Assembly (NCBI GenBank): GCA_902805475.1
Contig: CADCSX010000010.1
Location: 1 to 64,000, forward strand
Direction of reading: 5' to 3'
Source: Entonaema liquescens
Taxonomy: Eukaryota; Ascomycota; Sordariomycetes; Xylariales; Xylariaceae
Length of the DNA stretch: 64,000 nt
In this document: in pieces, positions 1-14,902 of the stretch
Numbering within the stretch: the first letter of the stretch is position 1
Layout of the letters: the number at the start of each line of letters is the position of its first letter
Made by a program: the position numbers and the translations under genes
Notes under the pieces: generated by a model
What the model was told of the DNA's origin: nothing
Seen by the model: only the letters and a program-made list of their open reading frames with translations
Databases searched by the model: none

Positions 1-2157
1 AAATTGAAGAAATTAAATAAATAATTTTTTTTAATATACAAAATTAATATATTAAATATAAATATAATAAATTAAAAATTAATTTATTTTATGTTAAAAA
101 TAAATTAAAAGATTTAATTATTTATAAAATATAATATGTTTTATTAATTTTAAATATTATAATAAATAATTTTAAATATATTTAATTTATTTTATTATAT
201 TAAATAATAATATTAAATTATTTTAAAATTTTTTTATTATAATAATTTTATAATATTTAATAAATATAACTTTTATAAATATTAAAATTTTTAAATAATT
301 ATTTATTATAATTATTTTTTATTAAAATTTTATAATTAATAATTTTTATTATTTAATTTATTTAATTATTTTTAAAAAATAAATAATGTAATATAATTTA
401 ATTAAATTATAATAATTAATTATTTTTATAATATAATTTATTAAAAATTTTATAATATTTAATTTAAAAAATTTTAATAATTAAAAAAATAACGTTATAA
501 GTTATAATATTATATAAATAAATTAATTTGAATTTTTCTTAAAATAAATTTAAAATTATAATAAAAATATATGTATAATAATAGAAAAATAGTAAAATTT
601 TAATAAAAATGGATATATAAATAATAAAATATTAATAATTATTTTTATAATATAATAAAAAAAATATGTAAATAAGAAAAATATATGAATATATAAAATA
701 AATTGATTTAATTTAAATAATATTTAATTAATTTTAATATTAATTATTAATAAATTTAAAAGATATTAAAAATATATTTTATTATTTTATAAATTTTATT
801 TAAAATATAATTTATTTAAAATAATTAAATTTTTAAATTTAATTAAAATAAATTAATAATTATTTAAAACTTTATTATATTAATAAATAAAAATATTTTT
901 AATTAATATAAAATAATATAAAATTATAAATAATTATTAATTTAATGGTATAATTATTTTTATAATATTTAAAATAAAAATAATAAAAATTTTATAAATA
1001 TATAAAAATAGAAAAAAATAGGGCTTTAATATATTATTAAATTAAATCAAATATTTTTTAATAATAATTAATTTTTATTAATTTATTATTTTTTAAAACC
1101 GAAAAACTTTTATTTTTTAAATAAATTATTTTAAAACTTTAAAAAATATAAATTTTATAAAATTGGATGTAAAGATTATTAAATAAAATAATATTTATAA
1201 AATTAAAAACGTTAAAATTTTAAAAAGAATAATTATATTTACAAAATTAAATAAAGTAAAAAAAATAAAAGATTAATTATATAAAGGAAATAAAAAAAAA
1301 ATAATAATAATAATATTTTATAAATTAATAAAATTTAGATAAAGTTTATAAAAAGTAAAAAATTAATTAAAAATAAATAATCAATTATATTTTTTCTTCC
1401 TTTTATAATACTTTTTTTTTTCTTATTATATTTTTTACGTTTTTTGTTATACTTTTCCCGTTTTTTATTATGTTTTTTTTTTCTTTACGCTTTTTCGTTT
1501 TTTTATTACGTTTCCTTACCTTTTTAAATAATTAATGAAATAACATTTAATTAAATTTAAATTTTAATATTATAAATTTATTACGAAAAATTTAGATTAA
1601 TTAATTAAATTAAACAAATTATATATTATTTTAATTTAAAACTTTATTTTAATTATAATTATAATAATAAATTTAATAAAAATATAAAAAAATTTAATTA
1701 TTTAAATTAATAATTTTATAATTTATAAAAAATAATAAATTAAAAAGATTAAAATAACTTAAATATTTCGAATAGAAATTTCATCTTTAAAAATTAAAAT
1801 AATGGTTTAATTAAATATTTTAAAAAATATAATAAATTTATTAAATAATAAAAATAAAAATAAAAAAATAGAATAAATAGTTAAATCGGTTAAATAATAA
1901 ATATTAATACCAAAAACTTTAATAAAAAATATCAAATAAAAATATTGTAATTTAAAATTTTAAAAAAACATAAAAATATATTTAAAAAACTTTTAAAAAA
2001 AAAGAAATAATATTAAATTATGCTTAATATATATTTATAAAATTAAAGTTTAATATAAAAATTTAATATATAATTATTAATTAAAATTTAATAAATTTTT
2101 AATTTATTAAATTTTAAAAAAATCAATTTTAATTTTATTTTATAAAATTATTTTATA
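1..2157 (+). mobile_element. LTR element family A, long copy, 5' end outside window
   Basis: RIP-decayed internal region of an LTR retroelement, ending in a 147-bp LTR at 2,011-2,157. From its first base the window aligns base for base with 39,935 onward, differing mostly by C/T and G/A changes. The last 700 bp before the LTR match the interior of the short element at 2,598-3,631. An A-rich polypurine stretch with a single G lies just before the LTR, as expected for a plus-strand 3' LTR. No reading frame survives. The left LTR is beyond the window edge, so full length and class are unknown. Confidence 0.7.
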
Positions 2158-2597
<440 letters not shown>

Positions 2598-3631
2598 TGT
2601 TAAACGTAATTTAATATATATTTATAAGATTAAAGTTTAATGTAAAATTTAATGTATAGTTATTAATTAAAATTTAATAAATCAAAAATTTGTTAAATTT
2701 TAAAAGAATTAACTTTAATTTCATTTTATAAAACTACTTTACATTTGGTAGCTCCACTCCGTTACGATCGGAGGTTTTTTAAGTTAAAAAAAGATGATGA
2801 TAACGATATCTTACAAATTAGTGAAGTTTAAACAAAACTTATAAAAGGCAAAGAATTAACTAAAGACAAATAATCGGTCGTGCTTTTTTTTCCTTTTGTA
2901 GCGTTTTCTCTTTTTCTTATTATATTTTCCACGTTTTTTGTTGTACTTTTTCTTTTTTTTACGCTTTTTCGTTTTTTTATTATATTTCCTTACTTTTTTA
3001 AACAATTAATAAAATAATGTTTAATTAAATTTAAATTTTAATGTTATAAATTTATTATAAAAATTTAAATTAATTAATTAAATTAAAAAAATTATATATT
3101 ATTTTAATTTAAAATTTTATTTTAATTATAATTATAATAATAAATTTAATAAAAATATAAAAAAATTTAATTATTTAAATTAATAATTTTATAATTTATA
3201 AAAAATAATAAATTAAAGAAATTAAAATAATTTAAATATTTTAAATAAAAATTTCGTTTTTAAAAATTAAAGTAATAATTTAATTAAATATTCCGAAAAA
3301 TATAATAAATTTATTAAATAATAAAAACAAAAATAAAGAAAGAAAATAAATGGTTAAATCGGTTAAACGATAAACGTTAATATCGAAAACTTTAATAAAA
3401 AATATTAAGTAAAAACGCCGTAATTTAAAATTTTAAAAAAATATAAAAATATATTTAAAAAACTTTTTAAAAAAAAGAAAAATATTATTAAACGTAATTT
3501 AATATATATTTATAAAATTAAAATTTGATATAAAATTTAATATATAATTATTAGTTAAAATTTAACAGATTTTTAATTTGTTAGATTTTAAAAAAATCAA
3601 CTTTAATTTCATCTTGCAAAATTGCTTTACA
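2598..3631 (+). mobile_element. Short complete LTR element, family A (TRIM-like)
   Basis: Two direct repeats of exactly 146 bp, 2,598-2,743 and 3,486-3,631, begin TGTTAA (TATTAA in the decayed right copy) and end TTTACA. They bound a 742-bp interior. The 5-bp duplication TAAAA flanks the whole unit at 2,593-2,597 and 3,632-3,636, which shows a single retroelement insertion. A primer-binding site follows the left LTR after two bases, and a polypurine-like run (3,470-3,482) precedes the right LTR, so it is read on the plus strand. The interior is too short for gag-pol and has no ORF, so it was mobilised in trans or is an internal deletion. The matching interior of 1-2,010 is longer. It is less mutated than other family members. 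Confidence 0.85.
2746..2773 (+). other. Primer-binding site of family A element (initiator tRNA-Met-like)
   Basis: The site starts TGGTAGCTCC two bases after the LTR. Its reverse complement ends in GGAGCTACCA and reads back as a complete tRNA 3' part: T-stem CTCCG, loop ATCGTAA, T-stem CGGAG, acceptor TGGAGCT, A, CCA (28 nt). An ATCGxAA T-loop and GCTACCA end are hallmarks of eukaryotic initiator tRNA-Met. Complementarity through the whole T arm is longer than the usual 10-18 nt. The assignment to initiator tRNA-Met is by recalled family features, not by comparison with this genome's gene. Confidence 0.7.
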
Positions 3632-6600
3632 TAAAAATATAAAAAAAAAAATATAAAAATTAAAAATAAAAATTTTAAAAAAAATAAATATTATTAAAAT
3701 CTTTTAAAATTTATAAATAGTAAAATAATTATATATAAATACAATAATTATAAATAATTAAATTTAAAATAATATAATAATAATTTCATTATAAAAAAAT
3801 AAAAAAAATTATTATTAAAAAAAATTTAACAAATTTTAAAATAATTAAAAAAATATTAAAAGAAATATTAAAAATAATTAATTAAATTTTAAGAAAATAA
3901 AAGGCAATAATAATATATAAACTTTAAAATAAAATTATTATAATTATATTTTAAAAAAATATAAAAATTTATAAATAAAAAAAATAAAAAAAAATAAAAA
4001 AAACTTTTAAAAATTAAATTATAAATATTAATTAATTTTTTATTTTTATAATAAAAAATTTTAAAGTAAATTAATTATAAAACGTATATATAAATTTTAA
4101 AAAATTATTAATAAATATTAAAATAAAAAATTAATAAAATATTAAAAGTTTAAAATTAATATATTATAAAAAAAAAATTAAATATATAATATTAATTATA
4201 AAAGTAATTTTATTAAAAATAATAAAAATTTTATATAATAATAAATTATTTTAAAAAATAAAATTTTTTTAATATAAATTTTTTATAAAAAATATAAAAA
4301 TAAAATAATATTATAAATATTATAATTTTAATTATATAATAAAATATTGCAAATAATAAATAAAATATAATAAATATATAAATATAATATATAAAAAAAA
4401 AAAATTATATAAGGAAAATCAAGTATAAAAACTATAATAGTTTTTATTTAATTTAAAATAAAAATTATAATAAAATAAAATAAAAAAAAAAAAAAAAGTA
4501 AAAAAAACGTACATATATAAACCATAATAATTTAAAAAAAAAAAAAGATCCGGATATTTCCCGAACGTAATTTATATTATTTATAATAATTTTATATTTA
4601 TAATATTTAAAAAAATAAAAAAAAAAGTTTTTTAAAAAAATAAATTAAATAATATTATAAGTTTAAAATTATTTTTTTTAATTATAAAAATGTTTAAAAA
4701 AAGAAAATTTAAAAAAATAATATATATTTTTTTAATATTACTTTTAATATTAATAATAATATTTAAAACCGGGTTAATTTTATTTAAATAAATAATTTAT
4801 ATATAAAAATAAAATAATATATAATTTTTTAAAAATATATAATAATAAAAATAAAAATAATATATTAAAATATAATATAAAATAATAAAATATTATCTTA
4901 AATTTTAAAAATATAAAATAATTTAAATTTAATTATAATATAAAAATTATAATTTATAAAAAAAAAATTATATAATTTATTAATTAATAATTATAAAATA
5001 ATATAAAATAAATTAAAATAAATTATATTATATATAATTAAAATAATAAATAATATAAAATAAATAAATAAAATAAAATATAATTAAATAATATGTAAAT
5101 TATATATTATATATAAAATAATAATAATATAAAACGTTTATATAAAATTAAAAAAAATAATAAAATATAATTTTTTTTTAAAAATAAATAAAAAAAAATA
5201 AAATATATATTATAATAAAGGATTTTAATATATATTATTTTATTTGGAAAAAAGAAAATAAAATAATAAATAATTTAAATATTTTATTAAATTTAATAAA
5301 ATAATAACGGTTAAGTTTAATTATAATAAAAAATTAATTTATAAAAATAATAAAAAATTAAAAAAATTTAATAATTAATTTAATATAAATAAATATAAAA
5401 ATATTAAATATAATATTTTAAAAATTAAATTAAATAAAATTAAATTATAAAATATAATTAATTAAAATTATTATAAAAAATATTTAAGATAAATTTTATA
5501 AATTTTATAAAAAATATAAAGAATAAATATAAAAGGATTTTAATTTGATAATAATAAAAATAAAAATAAAAGAATTATTAATATTAAAGTTTTTTTTAAA
5601 TTTTAAGAAGTTAAATTTTTATATTAATTATATAATAAAAAAGTTTTAAAGAATAATAATAATAATAGTATTAAAATAAAAAATAATTTTATTTATAACG
5701 GTTAAATAATAAATTAAATAAGTTATTAAAGTAAAAAAAGAAATTTTATATAAAAGAAAATGGTAAAATATGAAAATAATATAAAATTAAAAATAAAATA
5801 TTAATATAATAAAAATATATTATAAAATAATATAAAAAGGAAAAAGGGTTTAATAATGGAAAATAATAATAAAAATGTTAAAAGATAATAAATTTTTACA
5901 AAAATTAAAAAAATGGATTTAATTTAAAAATTAATAAATGAATATAAAAAATAAAATTATTTTCATGTTAAAAAAAATATAAGTAAGTAATTATAAATAA
6001 TTATTTATATATAAAAAATAAATATATTTTAAATAAAATTTTTCTTAAATTTGAATTTAAATTTTATAAATATAATTTTTAATAAAATATTTAATAAAAA
6101 ATTTATAATTAATAATTACATAAAATAGAAAATAGTTAAAAATATATTAATAATTATAAAAAAATAGAAAATTTTTTAAAAAAAATAAAATATTAATAAA
6201 ATTTTTATATAAATATAATAAATTATTATTTAAAATTATTATAATAATAGTAATAAATAATTTTTATTATAAATATTATTTAATAAAGTTTTATATAATA
6301 ATAATTGTTATATTATTTAAATTAAAAAAAAAAAAAAAAAAAAAACGTTTTTAAATATATATAAATTAATAATATTATTAAATATTTTAAAAAAAAATAA
6401 TAAAAAAAATAATGATATTATAAATAATATTTGTAATAAGAATAAATAATATTTTCTTTAAAAAGTAAATAAATAATAAATAATATAAATTAATAAAAAT
6501 AATTATTAAAATAATAATAGAAATAATATATTTAATATAAAAAAACGAAATAAAAATATTATTATTATAATTTAATATAACGAAAATATTTAATTATATT

Positions 6601-7098
6601 ATTCCGAAAAAACTATTATATATTTTTAAAAAAAAAAAAATCTTTAAATAAATAATAAAATAAATTAAAAATTATTTAAAAAATAAAAAAATACGATTAA
6701 TATTTAAAAATAAATTTAATTTAAAAATAAATTTTTAAATAAATATTTTATAAAGGTTTTTATTATTTTTTATTTTATTTATTTTATATATATTAATATT
6801 TTATAAAAAATTAAAAAAAATTAAATATTTATAATTAATTTTATAAATAATATAAATTTAATAATAATAAACTTAAATATTAAAAAAAATTATAAAAAAT
6901 TAAAAAATGTATATTTTAAATATATTTAATAAATAAAATAATATAAAATAATTTTTATTTTTTTAAAAAATAAATTAATATATTTTATTAAAATATATAA
7001 ATTAAATAAAAATATAATATAATTAAAAATTATAATAATAAAATTAATAAAAAACGTAAGATTTTTAAAAATTTAATTAAATAAAAAATTAAAATAAA
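3632..7098. other. AT-rich decayed sequence, nothing assignable
   Basis: About 3.5 kb of A/T with very rare G or C and no ORF of any size. I found no match to the repeat families delimited elsewhere in the window and no flanking duplications. It is probably one or more older, fully RIP-decayed elements. Confidence 0.6.
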
Positions 7099-7949
7099 AA
7101 TTAATGTTATTTTAAGATTACTTTGTTAAACTTATAATGCAAATACCCCACCGAACATTTATAAGTAATTGGCAATTAAAATTATTAGTAAAATGACATG
7201 GTTTTATAACTTTTTAAATCTCACGATGTAAATAATGAAAAATAAATATTATTAAAACGTTACGTTTTTATCTTTTTTTATATTTAAAGAGAAACGAAGT
7301 TAAATGTTATAAGTAATATTAAATTTTATTATAAACTTATATTTATATAAGAAATTAATAATATTTAAATATTTAACGTTATTAATAACATATATAACAT
7401 TATTATTTATGTTATTTAATAATATTTTATTTAATTTATATAATATATTTATAAAATTATTTTTATTAAATACGTTTAAATACGTTAATTAAATATATAA
7501 AAATAATTTTTATTAAAAACGTTAATGTTATAAAAAAATAAAATAAAAATATCATTATTTATAAATTATATGTTTTTATTTATAAATTATATGTTTTTAT
7601 TTACAAATTATATGTTTTTATTTATAGATTGCATAACGATTATTAACTTTTATTTATAAATTATTATTTTTTATTTATAAATTATTTCGAAATAATTTTA
7701 CGAAATACGATCGCATTTATTTAAATTTAATATTAATTAATTAATTAAAATTTAAATAATTAAAATATTTTAAAATATTTATAAATATTAACTTTTATAG
7801 TTATGAAATATTAAATTTATTTAATGGTAATAAAGTAAAATTATAAACTTATTAATTTATAAGAAATTTTATATATAATTGCGGGCAATTGTAATTCCAA
7901 GTAATTTGCATTATAAACCCGGTAAAGTAATTTTGAAATAACATCATTT
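7099..7949. mobile_element. hAT-like MITE family B, copy 1
   Basis: An 851-bp element flanked by the perfect 8-bp duplication AAAATAAA (7,091-7,098 and 7,950-7,957). The ends are imperfect inverted repeats of about 45 bp, in the form AAATGATGTTATTTC on the reverse-complemented right end and AATTAATGTTATTTT on the left. Differences between the arms are mostly RIP-type. A 22-bp unit containing ATATGTTTTTATTT is tandemly repeated three times at 7,563-7,625. There is no transposase ORF. The 8-bp duplication points to the hAT superfamily. The element is non-autonomous and defective as it stands. Confidence 0.8.
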
Positions 7950-10781
7950 AAAATAAATAAAATACTTAAAAATAATTAAAATAAAAATAAAAAAATAATA
8001 ACATACTTTTTTAAAATTAATAATATTTATATAAAAATATAATTTTTTAAACATGAAAAACATATATACAAAAATTATAAAAAATATTATAATATATAAA
8101 ATAATTATATAATATATATTAAATAACAAAAATAAAATAAATAAAATAATAATAAAATTAAAAAAAAATATAATTAATTTACTTTTAAAAAATAATAAAA
8201 ATATATAAAGTAATATTAATTAAATATATAAAAAACAAAATAAAATATTTTTTATTAAATTTATATTTAAATAAAAAAATAATTAAATTTAAAAAAGAAA
8301 TAATAATAAAAATAACTTAATAAAAAAAATAAAAAACAAAATCTAAAAATAATTTTAAAAATTATAAACGTAAAATTAAAATTTAATAAAAAAAAATAAA
8401 GTAAATTATAAAACTTTTTTATCATTAACTTATTAAAAAAATTAAAAAAAAATTTATAAATAAAATAAAAATAAATTAAATTATAAAAAAATTTTTTTTT
8501 AAAAAAAACAATATTATAAATATAAAAAATAAAATGAAATTAAAAATATATTTAAAATATAATTATATTAAAATCTTTATTAAAAAATGAATGATTAAAA
8601 AAAATTTATAAATTATTAAAAAAATATAAAACTTTAATATTAATTTAAATATATATAAAAAAATAAAATTAAAAATATTTTTATTTAAATAAAAAATATT
8701 TAAAATAAAAATATTACAATATTAATACGGGTAAAAAGAAATAACGTATTATATAATAATAAAATATATAAAATTTATAATTTAAAAAAAGAAATTATAT
8801 AATAAATTAATATTAAAAATATTTAAATTATAATATAATTAAAAAAAAAATAATAGAAAAATAAATTAAATTATATAATAATTTTTAAAATTAAAAATAT
8901 TATTAATATATAAATTAATAATTAATTTAATAAAAAAAAAATTTTAAAAACTTAAATTTAAAGAAATTTTAACGAAATTTTAATAAATATAAATAAAAAA
9001 AAATACATATAAAATCGTTACGATAAAACTATAAAAACAAACCAATTACGGTTTTTTTATATTAAATATAATTTATTATTTAATTTTAAAAAAATTATTA
9101 TTATTATTAAATAATTTATTAATAATAAAAAAAACGTTATTTTTAAAAAGATTATTGCTTTTTTTAACTTTAAAACCATTAAAGAATTCCTTAATACTAC
9201 CGTTATTATTATCGCCACTAACGTTTTTAACAATTTCAAAACCTTTAAAAACTTTAATAACTTCAACTTTAATTTTTTCATCTTTTTTATTAAATTCTTT
9301 ATTTAATTTGTTAAAAAGTATATTATTTAACTTTTTTTTTAAAGCCGTAAAACTTAAAAAGCTTAAAAAAAATAAAAAATTCTTTAAAAAAAAAAACACC
9401 AAACTATAATAATATAAATACGCTTTTTATTAAACTTTTTAATAAATATAATAAAAGTTTATAATAAAATATATATTTTATAATAATTTATTAAATAAAT
9501 TTATAATTTCTGAGTAAAAATTAAAATAAAAAAATAATCATTTATTTAAAAACTTAAAATAAAAAATTAACAATAATAATAAAAAAAATAAATTAAAAAT
9601 AATGAAAATTAACTTTATTATAATTAAATCAAAAATATAAATTAAAAATTATATCACATTAACATTATAATTAAATACAATATTAATTATAATTTAAACA
9701 ATTAATAATTTTAAAATTATATTATTTTAAAATTATAATAAATTTACAAATAAATTACTTTATAATAACTATAAAATATAACCGAATTACATCCAAAATC
9801 TAATAATAAAAAAGTACTACTTTAAAATAAAAACCAAAAAATACTTAACTTTAAACATTATCGAAAAAAGTTAAAAAAAAAAGTTATAAAACATATTAAA
9901 ACTTTTAAATTTTCAATTATCCCATTTATTTTTTAAAAAAATAATTAATATAAATAAATTTATAAATAATAGAAAAAAAACATATTAAAATATACCCCGT
10001 AATAATTGTAATATAATAATAACGAACAAATTAATTAAAAAAAACTATTAAATAATCAAAATAAAAAAAACCCCAAATTATAATCATATTAAAAATAAAT
10101 TAAACAAAAATAAAATATATAAAAATAATAATAATAATTATAATTAAAATATTTAAAAAATATATAACTTTAAAATATAATAAATTTATTATTAAATTTA
10201 TTACCATTATTATAATAAAAAAATTGATAATAAAATATAATAATAAATAAAAAATCAAAAATATAAAATTTAAATAAAAATAAATTTAAAAAAAAATTAA
10301 TAAAATTAAAAAAACAACAATTTTATAATATATATTAAATAAAACCATACGTATCAAAAATATTATTATTATATACCATTACTAAAGCAATTATTATACT
10401 TTATATAAAAAATAAAATAAAAATAAAATTATTTATAATTTAATAAAAAATAATATATTAAAAAATAATAAAAAAAACTATTTAATAAAAATAATAAAAT
10501 AATTACTAAATAAAATATAAAAATATAATAAAAATAAATTATATAAAAATAATAAAAAAAACTTTATATAATTAAATATATTATTTAATTTATTAAAATA
10601 ATAAAACTTTAATAAAATATAATAACGTATAATATAAATATATAATAAAGATTAAAAATAAACGAAAATAAATTAAATTTTTTTTAGCAAAAACACAATT
10701 TTTACCCGAAAATTTACTAAAAAAAAATACTAACAATATTTCAACCACAATAAATTAAATATATAAACATAACAAAATAAA

Positions 10782-10815
<34 letters not shown>

Positions 10816-12752
10816 AATTTTTTATTTTATTATATATATAAATAATATTATTAATTATAAATAATTTATATTTTAATTTTTTAAATATATAATATATATA
10901 TTTTTTTATGATATAATTTTAAATTATTTAAATTTATATAATAAATTTATTAATTAAAAAAAACTTTTTTAATATATTTATATAATTTTTTTCAAATTTT
11001 TTATATATTAAAATTAATTTTATAAAAAATAATAAAAAATAAAACTTTTTATAAATTATTTAAATTAATAATAAAATAAAATAAATTAATTTTAATTTTT
11101 TTTAATAATTATTATTTATAAAAAAAAATAATATTTTTATTATTATTATTAATTTATAAATTATTTTCCATTTATTAAAAATATATATAATTAATTTTCA
11201 TATATATATTATTTAATTTTTATAAAATATTATTTTACGGTTTTAATTAATAAATATTATAAATGTTAATTTTATAATTAATTATTTAAAAATAATACTT
11301 TATATGAATATAATATATTAATTTATTTTTTATATAATTATATTTTTTTAAATAATTTTTTTATTAATAATTTTTTTAAAATATAATTAATTTTTATTAA
11401 TTTTAAATTTTATTAATAATTATAAAATAATTATAATTATATTTTATAAACTTTTTATTTATTATTTATATTTATTTTTATTATTTTTCATAATAATTAT
11501 AATTTTTTTTTATTTAAATATTTAATATTATTAATATATTATTAATTTTATAATTTAAAATATTAAAAATCGATTTTATTTTTATTTTTATTTGATTTAT
11601 TTTTTTATTAAATTTTTAATATGTTATTTAAATAACGTTTAACGTTTTTTAAATATTATAAATTATTATTTATAAATATATTTTTTCGTTTTTATTTATT
11701 AACTTTTATTATTTTAATTGTTGTTTAACAAATAATAATAATTTATTAAATTTTTATTTTAATTTTTTACTTATAAGTTTTTAATATTTATTATTTTAAA
11801 TTTTCATTATTTTTTTTTATAAATATAATAATTTATTAAAAAAAATTTAAATTTTATTAAATAATTAATATATTTAATTTAATTTAAAAATAAGTAATGT
11901 TTTGTTAATTTTTATAAATATAATTTTTAATGTATATTAAATATTGTTAATTATTTAAAAAAGTTTAAACATTCTTTTATAAAATAATAATTAAATATAT
12001 TTATTAACGTATTAAATTATTTTTTAATTTGTTTTAATATAAATTTTATAAATATAAAATATTTTTTTAAATAATTTTATATATAATTATTATATTAAAT
12101 TAATTATAAATTTAATATTTAATTAATTTAATAATTATTTTAATAAAGTTATATTATAAATATATTTTAATATAATAAATTAATATAATGTAAAGTTTTA
12201 ATTATATATGATTTATTATTAATAAAACACGGTGATATTTTGTTATTTATTATAATTATTAATTAATTTTTATATTTTTTTAATTTAATTTTATTTATTT
12301 TTAATTTTTTATTTTATTAAATAATAAAATTAATATTTAAATTTTAAATTAAATTTCGAAATATATAAAAAGTTATAATTTTTTAATTTGATTTTTTAAT
12401 TAAGTTTATAAATATTATAATAATATTATATTATTAATAAAAAATAAAAAAAAATAAAAAAAAGTTTTTTATTTATTAATATAATTAAAATAATGTAATA
12501 AAATGTTAAATTATTTATTTTAAATATATATAAAATTATATATTAATTATTAATTTATTATTATAAAATTAAAATAATAAAATAATATTTATATTTAAAA
12601 TTATAATTAATTAATAAAAATAAATAATTAATATTTAAGTATTTATTTATTTATTTATTTATTTATTATTTTTATATTATTATATTTATATATAATTATA
12701 TTTATTTATAATAAAATATTATTAATATTTTTATTAAATAAATAAATTTAAA
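7950..12752. other. AT-rich decayed sequence with a C-retaining stretch at about 9.0-10.8 kb
   Basis: Almost pure A/T. Between about 9,000 and 10,800 the plus strand keeps many Cs but almost no Gs, the opposite of 45-51 kb. Overlapping open frames of 74-108 codons at 9,057-9,409 sit in this stretch, but their translations are lysine-, asparagine-, phenylalanine- and leucine-rich strings with no recognisable domain. A (TTTA)n run lies at 12,640-12,665. No element ends could be fixed. Confidence 0.55.
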
Positions 12753-13446
12753 TAAAAATTTATATATATATTATAATAAATTTATTTGTTTTTCTTTTAC
12801 GTTATATTTACAATTCGTTATTTTACAATTATTTTTATTTATATTTAAAATTAATATTATTGATTAATTTTATAATTTCTTTTAATTAAATTATAAAATT
12901 TAAATATTACGTTATAAATTTTTAATTAAATCGTTATTAATTAAATTTTTTTTAAAATAACATTTTTATTAATAACGTTATAAATTTTATTAAATATATT
13001 TTTATATACATTTTTTTAAATCGTTGGTTTTTTTTAATTTAATAATATTTAAAACGGTAACGTTTTAAAATACGTTTTTAATTTTCCCGAAATAAAGTTT
13101 TAACGTTTATATAAAAAAAAAGTTTTTTAATTTTTTACGTAATAAATAAAATTATAATTTAAATCGCGGATTATAATTAAAACGACAATATTTTATTTGA
13201 TAATTTAAAAATTTATTAATTTTTTTTTAAATATTTAAATTTTAACGTAATTTATTATTTAAATACTTTTATACAATTGCGTTTAAGTTTTTATAAAAAG
13301 GAAAAATTTATTTATTAATAAGTCGGTTTTACATAATTGTTTTAACGGTAATTCGGGTTTTTATTAAAAAATGAAAATTTTATAATAATTATAAAATTTG
13401 AATTTACTTTTTTTCGAAAAAAAATATTAAACGTTAAACCATTATA
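12753..13446 (-). repeat. Dispersed repeat family C, copy 1 (inverted)
   Basis: A 694-bp sequence that, read on the minus strand, begins TATAATGGTTTAACG and matches 14,903-15,632, 29,111-29,825 and 31,849-32,516 along its length. It is the least mutated copy, keeping many CG dinucleotides. The bases TTAAA occur on both outer sides (12,748-12,752 and 13,447-13,451), compatible with a 5-bp duplication and a solo LTR, but the other copies do not confirm this. It faces copy 2 head to head across 1.46 kb. Confidence 0.7.
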
Positions 13447-14902
13447 TTAAATTATTTATATAATTATTTAAATTAATTATAATATTTATTATATTATTAT
13501 ATTAAAAATGTTTTAACGTTTATTTTAAAAAATAAAAAAGAATTAAATAAATTAATATATTTATCGAAAATTATAATATTTAAATTTTATTTAATTATGT
13601 AATTTTTTAATATAATATATAACGTAAAAAATAATTGTTAAAAAAGATTAAAGTTAATTTATTTTATTTTATTATTAACTTAAATAACTTATTTACATAA
13701 TTTATAAAAAGCTTTACTTTTTACTATTTTTAATGGAATAAATTTAACATAAAAAAACTTTTTATAATAATAAAAATAATTTTTTATTAAATTTTTTATA
13801 TTTATTAATAATCAATTTTATTAACGATAAATTATCAAAATAATAGTTAAAAATAAACTTTTATTTTTTAAAATAAAATTATTTTAAATAATTATCTTAA
13901 ATAATTATTATTATATAATTTAATTATTTTATTAAATATTTTACGATAAAATTTAAAACGTAATTTTTTTAATGTTTAATGTTTAATAAATAATAATATT
14001 ATAATTAAATAATAATTTTAAGTTAAATATTAAATATGTTTTTTTATATATTTTAAGTATATATTAAATTTTAAATTTTTTATTAAAAAAATAAAAAGTT
14101 TTTACGGATTTAAACATTTTTACGTAATATGCGAAAAATATTAAAATGGTATATTTTATTATTACGTATTAAACGAGTAAATTAAAAAATGAAATTTTTG
14201 TAATTTTTACGTATTTAATATTAAAAGTTTTTATTTAAATATTAAAAATATTAAAAATTAATTAATAATTTAAAAATATTTTTATAAAATTAAAAATAAA
14301 TTTATATATATTAATAAAATATTATTAATATTTTTAAAAACTTATATAAATATTAAAACAAATTAATAAAAAAAAATAATAACGTTAAATTTTAAAAATA
14401 AACTTTTTTTTAAATTTATAATCAAAATTTCTTATAATTTTATTTTATATTATAAGGATATTAAAAATTATATTAATAATAAATTTAAATAAATTTTATT
14501 AAATTATATAACTTTTAATTTAAAAAATATATAAATTTTATTAAAAAAAATTAAAAAATAAAAAGTTAAATATTTAAATTAAAAATAAAATTTATATATT
14601 AACATTTGTAATTATTTATATAATATTAATTTTAATTTAATTTAATTAGAAATATTATATTTATATAATAATATTTATTTATTTAAAATAATATAAATAA
14701 AATTTTTAATTTTATATTATTATATAAATAAATATTAAAATATAATTTAAATAAATAAATTTAAAAAATATATTGTTTTAAATAATATTTTTTTTAAATA
14801 AAATTCATATATTATAATATTATGAATAAATTATTACATATTAATTAAAATTTAATATTATTAATAAATATATATAAAAATAAAATTTTTTAAATTAAAG
14901 TT
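13447..14902. other. AT-rich spacer between inverted C repeats
   Basis: A decayed 1.46-kb sequence between two inverted copies of repeat C. Its segment at about 13,630-13,760 recurs at 43,285-43,415, directly upstream of another C fragment, so it may belong to the same larger element. No ORF. Confidence 0.5.

Noticed and set aside
9057..9409. Overlapping open frames of 74-108 codons on both strands
   Set aside because: Both strands are open because stop-generating combinations are scarce in this composition. The translations lack motifs and are dominated by K, N, F and L.
9780..9830. Minus-strand LLDFGCNS-like string resembling a Copia protease DSG motif
   Set aside because: One short motif in a frame full of stops, with no neighbouring domain; too weak.
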